Source of the DNA: Chloroflexota bacterium
GTDB taxonomy: Bacteria > Chloroflexota > Dehalococcoidia > Tepidiformales > Tepidiformaceae
NCBI GenBank assembly: GCA_026705605.1
Contig: JAPPAK010000007.1
Span: 124,001-188,000, forward strand
Length of the DNA stretch: 64,000 nucleotides
Reading direction: 5' to 3'
The notes beneath the pieces are model-generated. The model worked only from the letters and a program-made list of their open reading frames with translations, was not told the origin of the DNA and made no database searches. How positions within the stretch are numbered: the stretch's first letter is position 1; each line of letters opens with the position of its first letter. This document shows positions 27,863 to 37,813 of the stretch, in pieces. The position numbers were made by a program, and so were the translations under genes.

Positions 27863-29290
27863 CTAGCCCGGACTCGAGTTGAGCCGCGCCCGGAGCGTCG
27901 CCGCGGCATCCCGATCGCGGATGAGCAGGGCGAAGAGGATCCCCGCGGCGATGAAGATCGCGGTCACGACGAACCCGTCCGAGAATGCGCTCACCGAGCC
28001 GGCCACGCTGTCGGCGGGTCCGAGCGCTGCCCCGTAGTGCGCCAGCCGGCTCGTGAGCACCGTCGCGATGATCGCTACGCCGAAGCTCTGCGCGACCTGG
28101 CGCGTCGCGTTGAGGGCTGCCGTCGCGCGGCCCGTATCGGCCATGCTGATCTGGGCGAAGGCCGCCGTCTGCAGCGGCACCAGCATCATGCTGAAGCCGA
28201 CGCCCCGCGCGAACATCGTCCCCCGAACCCACCACAGGTCGGTCTCGAGGTCCATCAGAATGAGCGGCACGGTTGTGGCGCTCGCGGCGAGCAAGCCCAC
28301 TGCCACCAGCCGTCGCGGCCCCACGATCGGGTAGATCCGAGCCAGCAGTGGCGCCATCACCATCACGCCGATCGCCTGCGGGAAGGTTGCCAGCCCCGAC
28401 TCGAAGGGACTCATTCCGCGCTCCAGCTGCAGGATCAGCGGTAACAGGAAGAGCGTCGCCGAGAATCCCATGAAGGCAACGGCCTGGCTCGCATTGGCGA
28501 GGGCGAACAGGCGATTGGCGAACAACCGCACGTCGATGAGCGGCTCCTCCGTGCGCAGCTCCACCAGCACGAAGAGGGCCAGCAGCGCCAGTCCCGCCCC
28601 GCCGAAGCCAAGCACGACCGGATCGCCGAACCCGCGCTCCCCCGCCTCTGCCAGCCCGTAGAGGAAGACCGCCAGCCCGCCCGAGGCCAGCACCAACCCG
28701 GGAACGTCGATCCGGCCCGGTGCATCCTCGCGCTGCTCCCTGAGGAAGGCCAGCGCCAGCACGATGCCGATGACCCCAACCGGGATGTTCACGAGGAAAA
28801 TCCACGGCCACGCGAGGTAGTCGAGAATGATCCCCCCGATGAGCGGGCCGCTCGCCGGCGCGAATGTCGTCGGTACGATGAGGATGCCCGCCGCTTTCGA
28901 GCGCTCCTGCTGCGGGAACGCCCGGAACACCATCGTCTGCGAGACCGGCATCAGCAGCCCGCCGCCCAGCCCCTGCAACCCCCGGAACACGATGAGGCTC
29001 TCGATGTTCCAGGCCACCGCGCACAGCAGCGACCCTATCGTGAAGAAGGCCAGCGCCAGCACGAACATGAGCTTCGTGCCGAAGCGGTCCCCCGCCCATC
29101 CGCTCACCGGGATCCCCACCGCCACCGCCAGCAGGTAGGCCGTCACCACCCACTGCACCTCCTGCGCGGAGGCGTCCAGCTCGAAGGCGAGTACGGGCAC
29201 GGCGACGTTCACGATCGTCAGGTCCAGCAGGTTCATGAACATGCCGAACACGCTGATGAGCGCGACGATGTACTTGTGCTCCAGCCGCAT
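27863..29290 (-). CDS. MFS transporter, DHA2 (EmrB/QacA-like) drug-efflux type
   Basis: FMNLLDLTIVNVAVPVLAFELDASAQEVQWVVTAYLLAVAVGIPVSGWAGDRFGTK; many TM segments. Confidence 0.9.
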   Translation of the reverse strand: MRLEHKYIVALISVFGMFMNLLDLTIVNVAVPVLAFELDASAQEVQWVVTAYLLAVAVGIPVSGWAGDRFGTKLMFVLALAFFTIGSLLCAVAWNIESLIVFRGLQGLGGGLLMPVSQTMVFRAFPQQERSKAAGILIVPTTFAPASGPLIGGIILDYLAWPWIFLVNIPVGVIGIVLALAFLREQREDAPGRIDVPGLVLASGGLAVFLYGLAEAGERGFGDPVVLGFGGAGLALLALFVLVELRTEEPLIDVRLFANRLFALANASQAVAFMGFSATLFLLPLILQLERGMSPFESGLATFPQAIGVMVMAPLLARIYPIVGPRRLVAVGLLAASATTVPLILMDLETDLWWVRGTMFARGVGFSMMLVPLQTAAFAQISMADTGRATAALNATRQVAQSFGVAIIATVLTSRLAHYGAALGPADSVAGSVSAFSDGFVVTAIFIAAGILFALLIRDRDAAATLRARLNSSPG

Positions 29291-29301
29291 CCGCGCCGCC
29301 G

Positions 29302-29766
29302 CTACTCCGGCTGCTCGTCGGGCGGCTCACCGGCCAGGTTGCGCGCGAGCCCCTGCAGGAAGTCCCGGATCAGAATCCGGATCGAACCCCCGATGAAGCG
29401 CCCGCCCAGCCGCGTCAGCGCCCCGTGTACCGTCAGATCGCCCCGGTAGCGAAAGAGCACGCCCTCTTCGTCCTCGTGCAACGTGATCGTTCCCTGCGCC
29501 ATCGCCGTCCCTTCCGCCGCCGCCCCGGAGAGCCGCAGGTGGTACGACTGCCCCTCCACGATGTGGCTCACCCGCGCCAGCCCCCGGAACCGCCCCCAGA
29601 ACCCCCGCACCTCGACGAACGCGACCAGCTCGTAGGTGTCCTCGTCGATCCGTTCGAGCGACTCGAAGGCCGGGAGCGCCGCCCGCAGCGTTGCCGGGTC
29701 GAACAGCGCCTGCCAGAGCGCATCCTTTGCCGCCTCGAAGCGGTGCTCACCCTCGATCTCCACCAC
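29302..29766 (-). CDS. CoxG/SRPBCC family protein
   Basis: VEIEGEHRFEAAKDALWQALFDPATLRAALPAFESLERIDEDTYE… typical CoxG start. Confidence 0.8.
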   Translation of the reverse strand: MVEIEGEHRFEAAKDALWQALFDPATLRAALPAFESLERIDEDTYELVAFVEVRGFWGRFRGLARVSHIVEGQSYHLRLSGAAAEGTAMAQGTITLHEDEEGVLFRYRGDLTVHGALTRLGGRFIGGSIRILIRDFLQGLARNLAGEPPDEQPE

Positions 29767-29836
29767 GACCCGCCCGCGCGTAGTGGCGCGCGCGGCACAT
29801 GCTACCCCGCCTGCCGCTCGCTATGATGCGCCTCCC

Positions 29837-30919
29837 ATGCTCGATCGTTTCCACGTCCCCGACGACATTGCTGTCCGCGTGCCGCCTCCCCTCATGAAGG
29901 CGACCGTCAGGAGCATCTTCGAGGCCCTCGGTTCGCCCCCCGACGACGCCGAACGCTGCGCCGAGACGCTCCTCTACGCCGACCGGCGCGGCATCGACAC
30001 CCACGGCGTCAGCAACATGATGCGCGTCTACGTCGCGGGTATCCGTGGCGGCGCCATCAATCCCGCCCCGAAGTGGCGCATCGTGCGCGAGGCCGAGGCC
30101 ACCGCCACCATCGACAGCGACGAGGGACTCGGTCTCACGGTCGGGCCCCAGGCCATGGACCTCGCCATCGAGAAGGCCCGCAAGTGCGGCATCGGCTCCG
30201 TGGCCGTCATGAACAGCCGTCACTTCGGGGCCGCCGCCTTCCACGCCCACCGCGCCGTCCCCCACGACATGATCGGCGTCGCCACCACCGTCGGCGGCAA
30301 GCAGGTCGCCCCGACGTTTGGCGCCGAGGCCCTTATTGGGCTGAACCCCATCGGCGTGGCCGTGCCCGCGCGCGATGAGGCCCCATTCGTCTTCGATGCC
30401 TCCATGAGCTCCGTCGCCGGCAACAAGATCCGCCTCGCCCGCCGCCTCGGCGCGAGCGTGCTCCCCGGCTGGATCGCCGAGAGCGACGGCACTCCGATCA
30501 TGGAAGAACGCCCCGTTCCCGATGAGTTCATGATGCTGCCCGTGGGCGGCACGCGGGAGATCGGCTCGCACAAGGGCTACAGCCTCGCCATCGTCGTCGA
30601 CGTGCTCAGCGGCGTCCTCTCCGGCACCGGCCCCGGCTTCGCCGCGCGCATCGGCAACGGCCACCACTTCCTCGCCTACCGCGTCGATGCCTTCACCGAC
30701 CTCGACCAGTTCAAGGACGACATGGACCTCTACCTGCGCACCCTCCGCGAGAGCAAGACCGCTCCCGGCCAGGAGCGCGTGTACTACGCCGGCCTGAACG
30801 CCTCCGAGAAGGAGGAGGAGCGCACCGAGATGGGCATCCCCTACCACCCCGAGGTCATCGGCTGGTTCCACGAAGTTCTCGGCGAGCTGGGCGTCCCCGA
30901 CGATCTCCCCGCCGTCTGA
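29837..30919 (+). CDS. Ldh family oxidoreductase (malate/L-lactate dehydrogenase type)
   Basis: DTHGVSNMMRVYVAGIRGGAINPAP, VMNSRHFGAAAFHA, GSHKGYSLAIVVDVLSGVLSG. Confidence 0.9.
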   Translation: MLDRFHVPDDIAVRVPPPLMKATVRSIFEALGSPPDDAERCAETLLYADRRGIDTHGVSNMMRVYVAGIRGGAINPAPKWRIVREAEATATIDSDEGLGLTVGPQAMDLAIEKARKCGIGSVAVMNSRHFGAAAFHAHRAVPHDMIGVATTVGGKQVAPTFGAEALIGLNPIGVAVPARDEAPFVFDASMSSVAGNKIRLARRLGASVLPGWIAESDGTPIMEERPVPDEFMMLPVGGTREIGSHKGYSLAIVVDVLSGVLSGTGPGFAARIGNGHHFLAYRVDAFTDLDQFKDDMDLYLRTLRESKTAPGQERVYYAGLNASEKEEERTEMGIPYHPEVIGWFHEVLGELGVPDDLPAV

Positions 30920-30979
30920 CCGCACCCCTGAACCGGCGCGGTCGCTAGAATCCCCCAACACTCCGCCAGGGAGGCCAAC

Positions 30980-31759
30980 ATGGAGATTTCAGGAAAAGTA
31001 GCGCTTGTAACCGGCGCTTCATCGGGTATCGGACGCGCCACCGCGAAGGCGCTCGCCGCCGAGGGCGCCAGCGTCGCCGTCGCCGACATCGACCGCGCCG
31101 GCGGCGAGGAGACCGTGCGCGCCATCGCCGACGAGGGCGGCGAGGCCTGCTTCTTTCACGGCGACGTCTCGACCCCTTCCGGCATTCAGTCGCTCTTCGC
31201 CGCCGTCGAGGCCGCCTACGGCGGCATCGACATCGTCCACAACAACGCCGGCATCATGACCGGCGACACCCCCGGCTGGCCCGAGGTCGGCCTGGACAAG
31301 ATTCACCTCGTCGTCAGCGTCAACGCCGCCGGCGTGATGATGGGCACGGGCGCTGCCGTTCGCGCCCTTCGCAAGCGCGGTGGTGGAGCCGTCGTCAACA
31401 CCGCTTCGGTTGCTGCTCTCGGCCCCATGCCTTTCGACCCCATGTACGCCGCCACCAAGGCCGCCGTCGTCAACTTCACCGAGGCCTGCGCCATGCTCGC
31501 GGAGAGCGAGAACATCCGCGTCAACGCCGTCCTCCCCGGCATGGTCGATACCCCCATCATCGGCAAGACCGGCGACGGCGAGACCCCCGCTGCCTGGCTC
31601 GCCCCCGCGATCGCGGCGACGACCATGCTTCAGCCCGAGGACATCTCCGACAAGGTGCTGGATCTCATCAAGGACGACTCGAAGGCCGGCGCCGCCGAGC
31701 TCGTCGTCCAGCCCGACACCCCCCGCGCCGCCGAGATCGCCGCCTCCGCCGAGGACTAG
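30980..31759 (+). CDS. SDR family oxidoreductase
   Basis: ISGKVALVTGASSGIGRATAKALAAEGASVAVADID; MYAATKAAVVNFTEA. Confidence 0.92.
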   Translation: MEISGKVALVTGASSGIGRATAKALAAEGASVAVADIDRAGGEETVRAIADEGGEACFFHGDVSTPSGIQSLFAAVEAAYGGIDIVHNNAGIMTGDTPGWPEVGLDKIHLVVSVNAAGVMMGTGAAVRALRKRGGGAVVNTASVAALGPMPFDPMYAATKAAVVNFTEACAMLAESENIRVNAVLPGMVDTPIIGKTGDGETPAAWLAPAIAATTMLQPEDISDKVLDLIKDDSKAGAAELVVQPDTPRAAEIAASAED

Positions 31760-31829
31760 CCAGGCGTTCAAGCGCAATGGGCGACTGACGGCTAGATTGA
31801 GGCGTCAGCCCTGTTTGTTGGAACTTACG

Positions 31830-32966
31830 GTGCCTGCAGCGAATGAGGAGGGCAACTTCATCCTTGCCGCTCTGTGGGCGGTCATCGCTGTCGGAGTCGC
31901 CATTGGCGTTTTCTATTCTCACGCTGACGACCTTGCCGACGCCGCTCCCGTGACCGTGGGGCAGCCAGTCCAGGGAACGATCGATCCCATCGATGAGGTC
32001 GACATCTTCCGTTTCACGGCACAGGCGGGGCAGCTTTACCAGATAGACGTGGAACTCGGAACACTTGATGGATTTTCGATAAGCCTGCTGGACGGCAACC
32101 GCCGGCGGCTGAAGTACGAGTGGATGCTGGAATACAACGCTGACGGCGGAGAGCCCATCGCGTCGCGACACATCGTCTGGGGGGCCCCTGACTCCGACGA
32201 CTACTATGTCGCTGTTGGAGGAGCCCCTGGCACCGGCAGTTACACCCTGAACATTACTTGCATTGACGACTACGCCGACGACTATGCCAACGACATCGCC
32301 GCCGCCACTGGCACCACTCCCGTGACCGTGGGGCAGCCAGTCCAGGGAGCGCTAAATTACCGCTCTGACGTCGACGTCTTCCGTTTCACCCCACAGGCAG
32401 GGCAATCCTACTACATAGCCTTCGAACGCGGAACAGGTATCCATAGGGTTCAGCGCCCGCTGCGCAGCGCCGCCCTCGCCCGGGGCGATACACGACTTTG
32501 GGACGCCGCTGGCGACACGGTCGGCTACGGCGGCGGGGTCGGCTACGATCTTTACGCTCCCCTCGTCTGGGAAGCTCCGATCGCGGGCGACTTCTACATT
32601 TCGGTCTCCGACAGCTTTACTGACCGCTACAACCTGAACGTCTCACCCATCGACCTCATAGTTGTGGGAAACCCGGTCCAGGGAGCGATCGATCCCATCG
32701 ACGAGGTCGACGTCTTCCGTTTCACGGCACAGGCGGGGCAGCTCTACCAGTTCGAGCTGGAACTCGGAACTCTCGACGACTCTGAGATGGAGCTGCTGCA
32801 CGCCGACGGCTCGACGCTGGTACCCAACGCCTACCACCGGGCGGGCGGACAGACCATCGCGTCACGACACATCGTCTGGGCGGCCCCTGACTCCGGCGAC
32901 TACTATGTCGTTATTGGAGGATGGGCTGGCACCGGCAGCTACACCCTGAAGATCACCCAACGCTAG
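31830..32966 (+). CDS. Secreted protein with about three PPC-like (pre-peptidase C-terminal) beta-repeats
   Basis: Repeated VGQPVQG(T/A)I-DPIDEVD(I/V)FRFTAQAGQLYQ…HIVW(G/A)APDS(D/G)DYYV…GSYTL units after an N-terminal TM segment; start uncertain. Confidence 0.65.
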   Translation: MPAANEEGNFILAALWAVIAVGVAIGVFYSHADDLADAAPVTVGQPVQGTIDPIDEVDIFRFTAQAGQLYQIDVELGTLDGFSISLLDGNRRRLKYEWMLEYNADGGEPIASRHIVWGAPDSDDYYVAVGGAPGTGSYTLNITCIDDYADDYANDIAAATGTTPVTVGQPVQGALNYRSDVDVFRFTPQAGQSYYIAFERGTGIHRVQRPLRSAALARGDTRLWDAAGDTVGYGGGVGYDLYAPLVWEAPIAGDFYISVSDSFTDRYNLNVSPIDLIVVGNPVQGAIDPIDEVDVFRFTAQAGQLYQFELELGTLDDSEMELLHADGSTLVPNAYHRAGGQTIASRHIVWAAPDSGDYYVVIGGWAGTGSYTLKITQR

Positions 32967-33681
32967 CCCGCGCCCTTGGGATGCGCGGAAACTCCAGCCG
33001 CGCGTCGCCGAAGGTTGCGAACGCCGTCACGTTGAAGGCGGGACGAAGCTGCCGCCACACGCCCGCGCCGCGCGGCATAGTCGCTTCCCAGTCGCGCGAG
33101 AGCGTGCCCTCCACCTCCGGAAGGGGGATGCGCACGCCGTAGCGAAGCAGCGCCGGCGTGGCCTCTTCCTCCCCCGGAACGAGCAGCGCGTCGAACTTGA
33201 GCATGGTCGCGTCGCAACGCCGCAGATCTCCCATGCGGATGCGGCACAGCTCGCCTTCTTCGGACGCGATGACGGCGTTGATCCCGTCGTCGCTCACGTC
33301 GAGGTCGATCGTCCCTGCCCTCCGCGACCCGCCGAAGCAGCGTCGGCTGCTCGCGAGCTGCTCGTCCCCCTGCACGATCGCGTCGAGCAGTACGTTCCGA
33401 ATCTGGACCCGGTCCCGCGCCCCCAGGTAGAGCCCCGCCTCCCGGTACGGCCCCGCCGGCGAGTCCGGCGCGTCCACGATGATCACCTTCGCGTACGGCG
33501 GCACCGGCCGGATCAACCCCTCCGGCAGCAGGTCCATCATCTGCGTCTTGGACAGCTCGAACGTGAGGCTCACGACGCGCGTGTCGGACAGCTCCCAGCC
33601 GTCCTCCCCCTCGCCCTCCCCGGGCGCGATCGCGAGCAGGTCGGGAATCGACGCGAGCGTGCGCGTCCCGAAGTCAGGCAC
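32953..33681 (-). CDS. Acetoacetate decarboxylase-like family protein
   Basis: PYAKVIIVDAPDSPAGPYREAGLYLGARD resembles the ADC fold; length and context. Confidence 0.55.
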   Translation of the reverse strand: MPDFGTRTLASIPDLLAIAPGEGEGEDGWELSDTRVVSLTFELSKTQMMDLLPEGLIRPVPPYAKVIIVDAPDSPAGPYREAGLYLGARDRVQIRNVLLDAIVQGDEQLASSRRCFGGSRRAGTIDLDVSDDGINAVIASEEGELCRIRMGDLRRCDATMLKFDALLVPGEEEATPALLRYGVRIPLPEVEGTLSRDWEATMPRGAGVWRQLRPAFNVTAFATFGDARLEFPRIPRARASVG

Positions 33682-33699
33682 GCGGGCCCCGCTGCCTGT

Positions 33700-34446
33700 T
33701 CACGCCGAGGCTCGCGGCGCGATTGCGAAGCAGAGTGCCTCGCCGAAGTGGGTCGCCAGGAAGGTCGGGAGCTCGCACGCGCGCCATTCTACGGGCGCGG
33801 GCGTAGCCCGCTTCCACGCATCCAGCCCCTCCGGCGCGTTCGCCACCAGCCCCACGCCACCCGCCGCCGATACCGACGCGAGCGCCGCCTCCGCGGCCTC
33901 TGCGACGCTCTCGATGCCGCCCATCACGCGCGAGGCCAGCCGCACCCGCAGGAGCGCGTACGGCTCCTCAGGGATGCCATCCGGCGCTTCAATGAACGCC
34001 TCCGCCGGCGCCGTCTCCAGCCGTTCCGACTCCGCCACCACCCACATCCCCGTCGCCACGCTCGCATCGTCGAGCCAGGCCATCGCCGCCTCCGGCGGCA
34101 GGCTTCCCTCCGCCAGGCTCGCCGTGAGCGCTCCCAGCCCGAGGAAGCTGCGTCCCACGTTGAGCACATGCACCCGGTCCGGGTCGATCTCCTCCCGCGC
34201 GAGGTCGTTCCGCCCTCCCGACGCCGCTGTGAACGCGGGCGAGTAGCCGTACGGACCGACCAGGCCCAGCACCGGCTCGGGACCGTGCCGGAGCGCCTCG
34301 CGGAAGGCCGCCGTGTACGTCGCCCGAGGCGCGGGATCGCCAAAGTGCTGCTTCCCCTCGTCCGGCGCCACCACCTCGACGTTCGCCAGCGACCCTGCCT
34401 CGAGCGCGCTCGAGTAGTCGACGACGATGCGGGCCGCTTCGCTCAC
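33700..34446 (-). CDS. Hypothetical protein in CoA-transferase operon
   Basis: Continuous ORF with 4-nt overlap to the downstream CoA-transferase start region. Confidence 0.5.
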   Translation of the reverse strand: MSEAARIVVDYSSALEAGSLANVEVVAPDEGKQHFGDPAPRATYTAAFREALRHGPEPVLGLVGPYGYSPAFTAASGGRNDLAREEIDPDRVHVLNVGRSFLGLGALTASLAEGSLPPEAAMAWLDDASVATGMWVVAESERLETAPAEAFIEAPDGIPEEPYALLRVRLASRVMGGIESVAEAAEAALASVSAAGGVGLVANAPEGLDAWKRATPAPVEWRACELPTFLATHFGEALCFAIAPRASA

Positions 34447-35915
34447 GGGCGCAGCCCGAAGAGCTGCTCCGCTTCGCGCTGCAGCTCCGGGCGGAAGTCC
34501 GGGTGCGCCACCGAGATCAGCTCCGCCGCCCGCTCGCGCGTGCTCTTCCCGAAGAGCTGCGCCACCCCGTACTCCGTCACGATCGTGTCCGCCAGCGACC
34601 GCGGGATCGTCACCACGGTGCCCGGCTCGTGCATCGGCACGACCCGCGACACCGCCCCGCCCAGCGCCGTCGACTTCATCACCGTGATCGCGCGTCCACC
34701 CTTCGAGTACATCGCCGCGTAGTGGCTGTCCGGCTGGCCGCCCGTCCCGTTGATCATGCGCGGCCCGTGCACCGTCTCCGCGTTAATCTGCCCCTGGAAG
34801 TCGACATTGATGGCGCTGTTGATCGCGTGAACGCGCTCGTTCGCCGCCATCACCTTCGGGTCCAGCACGAAGTCCGAGGGGTGCAGCTCGCACCGCGGGT
34901 TCTCGGCGATAAAGTCGAGGTCCTGCGGCGTGCAGCCGGCCCACCCCGCCGCCACCGCCACCCCCGGGCGGAACGCCTTGTTCAGGTCGTCCATCTGCCC
35001 TCCGCGGATGAGCTTCGTCCACCCCGGGATGATCATCTCCGAGTGCAGCCCCAGTCCCCTTTTCTCGTCGAAGGCGCCGCCCCGCACGAGCGAGCTGCTC
35101 GGCTCCCCCACCCCGATCTGCAGGTTCGCCCCGTCCGACACCACCTCCGCCACGTTGGCCGCGATCGCCTTCGACTCGGCGTCCGGCTCCGGCCCCTTCC
35201 CCAGCAGCGGCGCCACCGCTTCCGGGTCCAGCTTCTCGAAGAACCAGAAGCTGCGCCGCAGCATCCCCCGCAGCCAGCGGTCCGGCACCGAGTCCATCAG
35301 GTCCAGCAACCCCTCGCGCTTGCGCTCGTCCTCAACCGCCTCCACCTTCGCCCGGATCTCCTCCGTGCTCGGCCCGTACTCGCCCTCGACCAGGTAGTCG
35401 ATCTCGGAGACGTGCACCGTGCAGTCCCCGTGGAACACCGGGTACGTGTCGTCGATCTCGGCGATCACCGTGCGGCAGTTCTGCACGTAGCCGCGCTTGT
35501 TGAACATCATCGGCCCGAAGTTCACGTACCCCTTCTCGTTCGGACGGCTCACCCGCGTGATGAACACGTCCGGGAAGAGGCAGTCGTCGGGTCGCTCGAT
35601 CTGCTTCATCTCCGTCGAGAACAGGTTCGGGATGTACGACGCCACCTTCGAGTCCGTCGCATACCGTGCGAAGTCCCCGATGAAGATCTGGAAGTCGACC
35701 GTGAAGCGCTCGTCCCCCGCTTCGGGCGCGAGCCAGCCGGGGTCCTGCCCCGGAGTCGTCAGCCGCACGCGCACGTCCTTCAGGTCGCGCCGCGCCGCGA
35801 TCGCGTCCAGCACGTAGTCCAGCGACGTGAGCGAGCAGTAGAGGACGTCCCCGTCCTGCACCCCCGAGGCCGCCTCCTCCGGCGAAACCGTGCGGTACGC
35901 CGCCGTCGCCGTCAC
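34443..35915 (-). CDS. Acetyl-CoA hydrolase/transferase (4-hydroxybutyrate CoA-transferase-like) family protein
   Basis: SLTSLDYVLDAIAARRDLKDVRVRLTTPG, VSRPNEKGYVNFGP, GVGEPSSSLV, VVTIPRSLADTIVTEYGVAQLFGKSTRERAAELISVAHPDFR. Confidence 0.85.
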   Translation of the reverse strand: MTATAAYRTVSPEEAASGVQDGDVLYCSLTSLDYVLDAIAARRDLKDVRVRLTTPGQDPGWLAPEAGDERFTVDFQIFIGDFARYATDSKVASYIPNLFSTEMKQIERPDDCLFPDVFITRVSRPNEKGYVNFGPMMFNKRGYVQNCRTVIAEIDDTYPVFHGDCTVHVSEIDYLVEGEYGPSTEEIRAKVEAVEDERKREGLLDLMDSVPDRWLRGMLRRSFWFFEKLDPEAVAPLLGKGPEPDAESKAIAANVAEVVSDGANLQIGVGEPSSSLVRGGAFDEKRGLGLHSEMIIPGWTKLIRGGQMDDLNKAFRPGVAVAAGWAGCTPQDLDFIAENPRCELHPSDFVLDPKVMAANERVHAINSAINVDFQGQINAETVHGPRMINGTGGQPDSHYAAMYSKGGRAITVMKSTALGGAVSRVVPMHEPGTVVTIPRSLADTIVTEYGVAQLFGKSTRERAAELISVAHPDFRPELQREAEQLFGLRP

Positions 35916-37003
35916 GTCGCCGCCTCGCTGGTTACGGGCTCGTCGAGGAACGCGGGCATGACTTCCTTTGCGAACAACCGCATCGACTCCAGGTTCTGCT
36001 CGTGCGTCGACCAGCGCCCCGTGATGCCGATGTTGAGCGCGTCCACCCCCAGCTTCTGCCAGTCCTCCACCGCCTTCGCCACCTCGTCCGGGTTCCCTAC
36101 GAGCTTCCCCACCTGGTCCGCCCCCAGCGGCGGCCGGAACGCCGCGCCCGAGCCCAGGGAGTGCGCGTGGTAGGCGGGACTCGGGTAGGTCGAGCCCATC
36201 GTCATCAGGTACGAGCTCAGCGGCCCGGCGAGCTGCTCCTCCGCCTTCCCCGCCATCTTCTGCGCGAAGTCCGAGTCCGGGTGGCAGAAGAGCCCTCCCT
36301 GCGCTCGCACCTGGTTGTTCACGGTCACCCCGATCGGTTCCGCCTCGCGGCTCGCCCGACGGTAGTCCGCAATCAGGTCCGCGTACTTGGGGATTCCCCC
36401 CAGCGTCACGCCCAGCATCCCGATCCCCTTCTCTCCCGCGAGCACGGCCGTCTCCGGGCTCTGCACCGCCACCCAGATCGGCGGATGCGGTTCCTGTACT
36501 GGCTTCGGCAGCACGTTCCGTGGCGGCATCGAGAAGTGGCGCCCCTTGATTGAGAACTCGTCGCTCGTCCACATCTTCACCACCGACCTCGTCGACTCCT
36601 CCCACATCTCCTTCGTGTCGTCCGGCTCCACCAGGAACCCGCCGAGCTCCGTCCAGGTCGCACTCCGCCCCGTCCCCAGCTCGACGCGCCCGTTGCTGAG
36701 GATGTCGAGCGTCGCGATGCGCTCCGCCACCCGCGCCGGGTGGTTGATGTTCGGCAGCATCAGGTAGATGCCGTGCCCGAACCGAATGTTCTTCGTCCGC
36801 GCCGCGCAGTACGCGAAGAACATGTCCGGCGCGGACATGTGCGAGTACTCCTCGAGGAAGTGGTGCTCCACCGACCAGCAGCTGTCGAACCCCAGCTGAT
36901 CCGCCAGCTCGACTGTCTCGACCGCCTCGTGGAAGGCGCGAGACTCGCTCATCTTGTCCCACGGCTTCGTCACCACGAAGCCCACCGAAAGCCCGAACTT
37001 CAT
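35912..37003 (-). CDS. LLM class flavin-dependent oxidoreductase
   Basis: MKFGLSVGFVVTKPWDK…QLGFDSCWSVEHHFLEEYSHMSAPDMFFAYCAARTKNIRFG. Confidence 0.9.
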   Translation of the reverse strand: MKFGLSVGFVVTKPWDKMSESRAFHEAVETVELADQLGFDSCWSVEHHFLEEYSHMSAPDMFFAYCAARTKNIRFGHGIYLMLPNINHPARVAERIATLDILSNGRVELGTGRSATWTELGGFLVEPDDTKEMWEESTRSVVKMWTSDEFSIKGRHFSMPPRNVLPKPVQEPHPPIWVAVQSPETAVLAGEKGIGMLGVTLGGIPKYADLIADYRRASREAEPIGVTVNNQVRAQGGLFCHPDSDFAQKMAGKAEEQLAGPLSSYLMTMGSTYPSPAYHAHSLGSGAAFRPPLGADQVGKLVGNPDEVAKAVEDWQKLGVDALNIGITGRWSTHEQNLESMRLFAKEVMPAFLDEPVTSEAAT

Positions 37004-37091
37004 GCGCGACCTCCACCCGCCAACGCGGGCCGCCCGCATCTTGCCACGTCCGTGCGCTGATGGTCAGGTTCCGGGCCTGCGCCAGACAAAG

Positions 37092-37117
37092 GGAGACGCC
37101 CCTCGTGGGGCGTCTCC
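37092..37117. terminator. Terminator-like 11-bp hairpin
   Basis: GGAGACGCCCC-TCGT-GGGGCGTCTCC; on the minus strand followed by CCTTTGTCT, downstream of the DinB gene stop. Confidence 0.6.
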
Positions 37118-37146
37118 GGTGGTATCACGTTGGGAGAGGGAGCGGG

Positions 37147-37653
37147 CTAGGCCCAGCGGTGGGCCGTCTCCAGCTCGACCACGGCCGAGTCGTCGAGACC
37201 GGCCGCCTCGAGCGCCTCGGTCACGTGCTGCGCCTCGTGCTGCGTCAGCAGGCTCAGCACCGTGCCCAGGGAGAAGCTGTTCCCGCCAAGTGAGAACTCC
37301 TGCGCGAGATCCTCGTCGCTGAATCGCTGGACGTACATCCAGATGACCCCGTGGGCCGTGTTCAGCTCGATCCGCAGCATCTTGTAGTCGAGCGACGCGA
37401 ACTTGTCGACGCCGGCCTGGTTGCCGCTCTCATCCGCCGGGAACTCGCCGCTGGCGAGCATCGCGCGGACGTGCGCCGACGTGTCGTGGCTGATGGCCGT
37501 GATGTGGCGAATGACGTCGCCAACCGACCAGCCGTCGTAGGCCGGCTTGTCGAAGTGGTCGCCGAGTGCGCCAATCGCGTCCTCGGTCCTCTGCCACGTC
37601 TCGCACATCGACTGGAACAACGCGTCTCGCGTAACTGCTGCGTCAGCTGCCAT
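37147..37653 (-). CDS. DinB-like family protein (paralog 1)
   Basis: HFDKPAYDGWSVGDVIRHITAISH … HEAQHVTEAL. Confidence 0.75.
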   Translation of the reverse strand: MAADAAVTRDALFQSMCETWQRTEDAIGALGDHFDKPAYDGWSVGDVIRHITAISHDTSAHVRAMLASGEFPADESGNQAGVDKFASLDYKMLRIELNTAHGVIWMYVQRFSDEDLAQEFSLGGNSFSLGTVLSLLTQHEAQHVTEALEAAGLDDSAVVELETAHRWA

Positions 37654-37813
37654 TGTCTGCCTCCATGCCCTCCGGGAAGTGCGACCCGCATTGTGGCCCA
37701 TCGCAGAGGGTCGGTCTAGCGCAGGCTGGCGATCCGCTGCACGCATACTGGCCACTGGTCAACCCGACAAGGTCAGCGGACCGAAGCTCCCTCTGGCACG
37801 GGCGCCACTCTTT

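Noticed and set aside
34503-36173. 556-aa plus-strand ORF opposite the CoA-transferase and LLM genes
   Set aside because: Antisense frame with no domain motifs; the minus-strand genes carry clear family signatures
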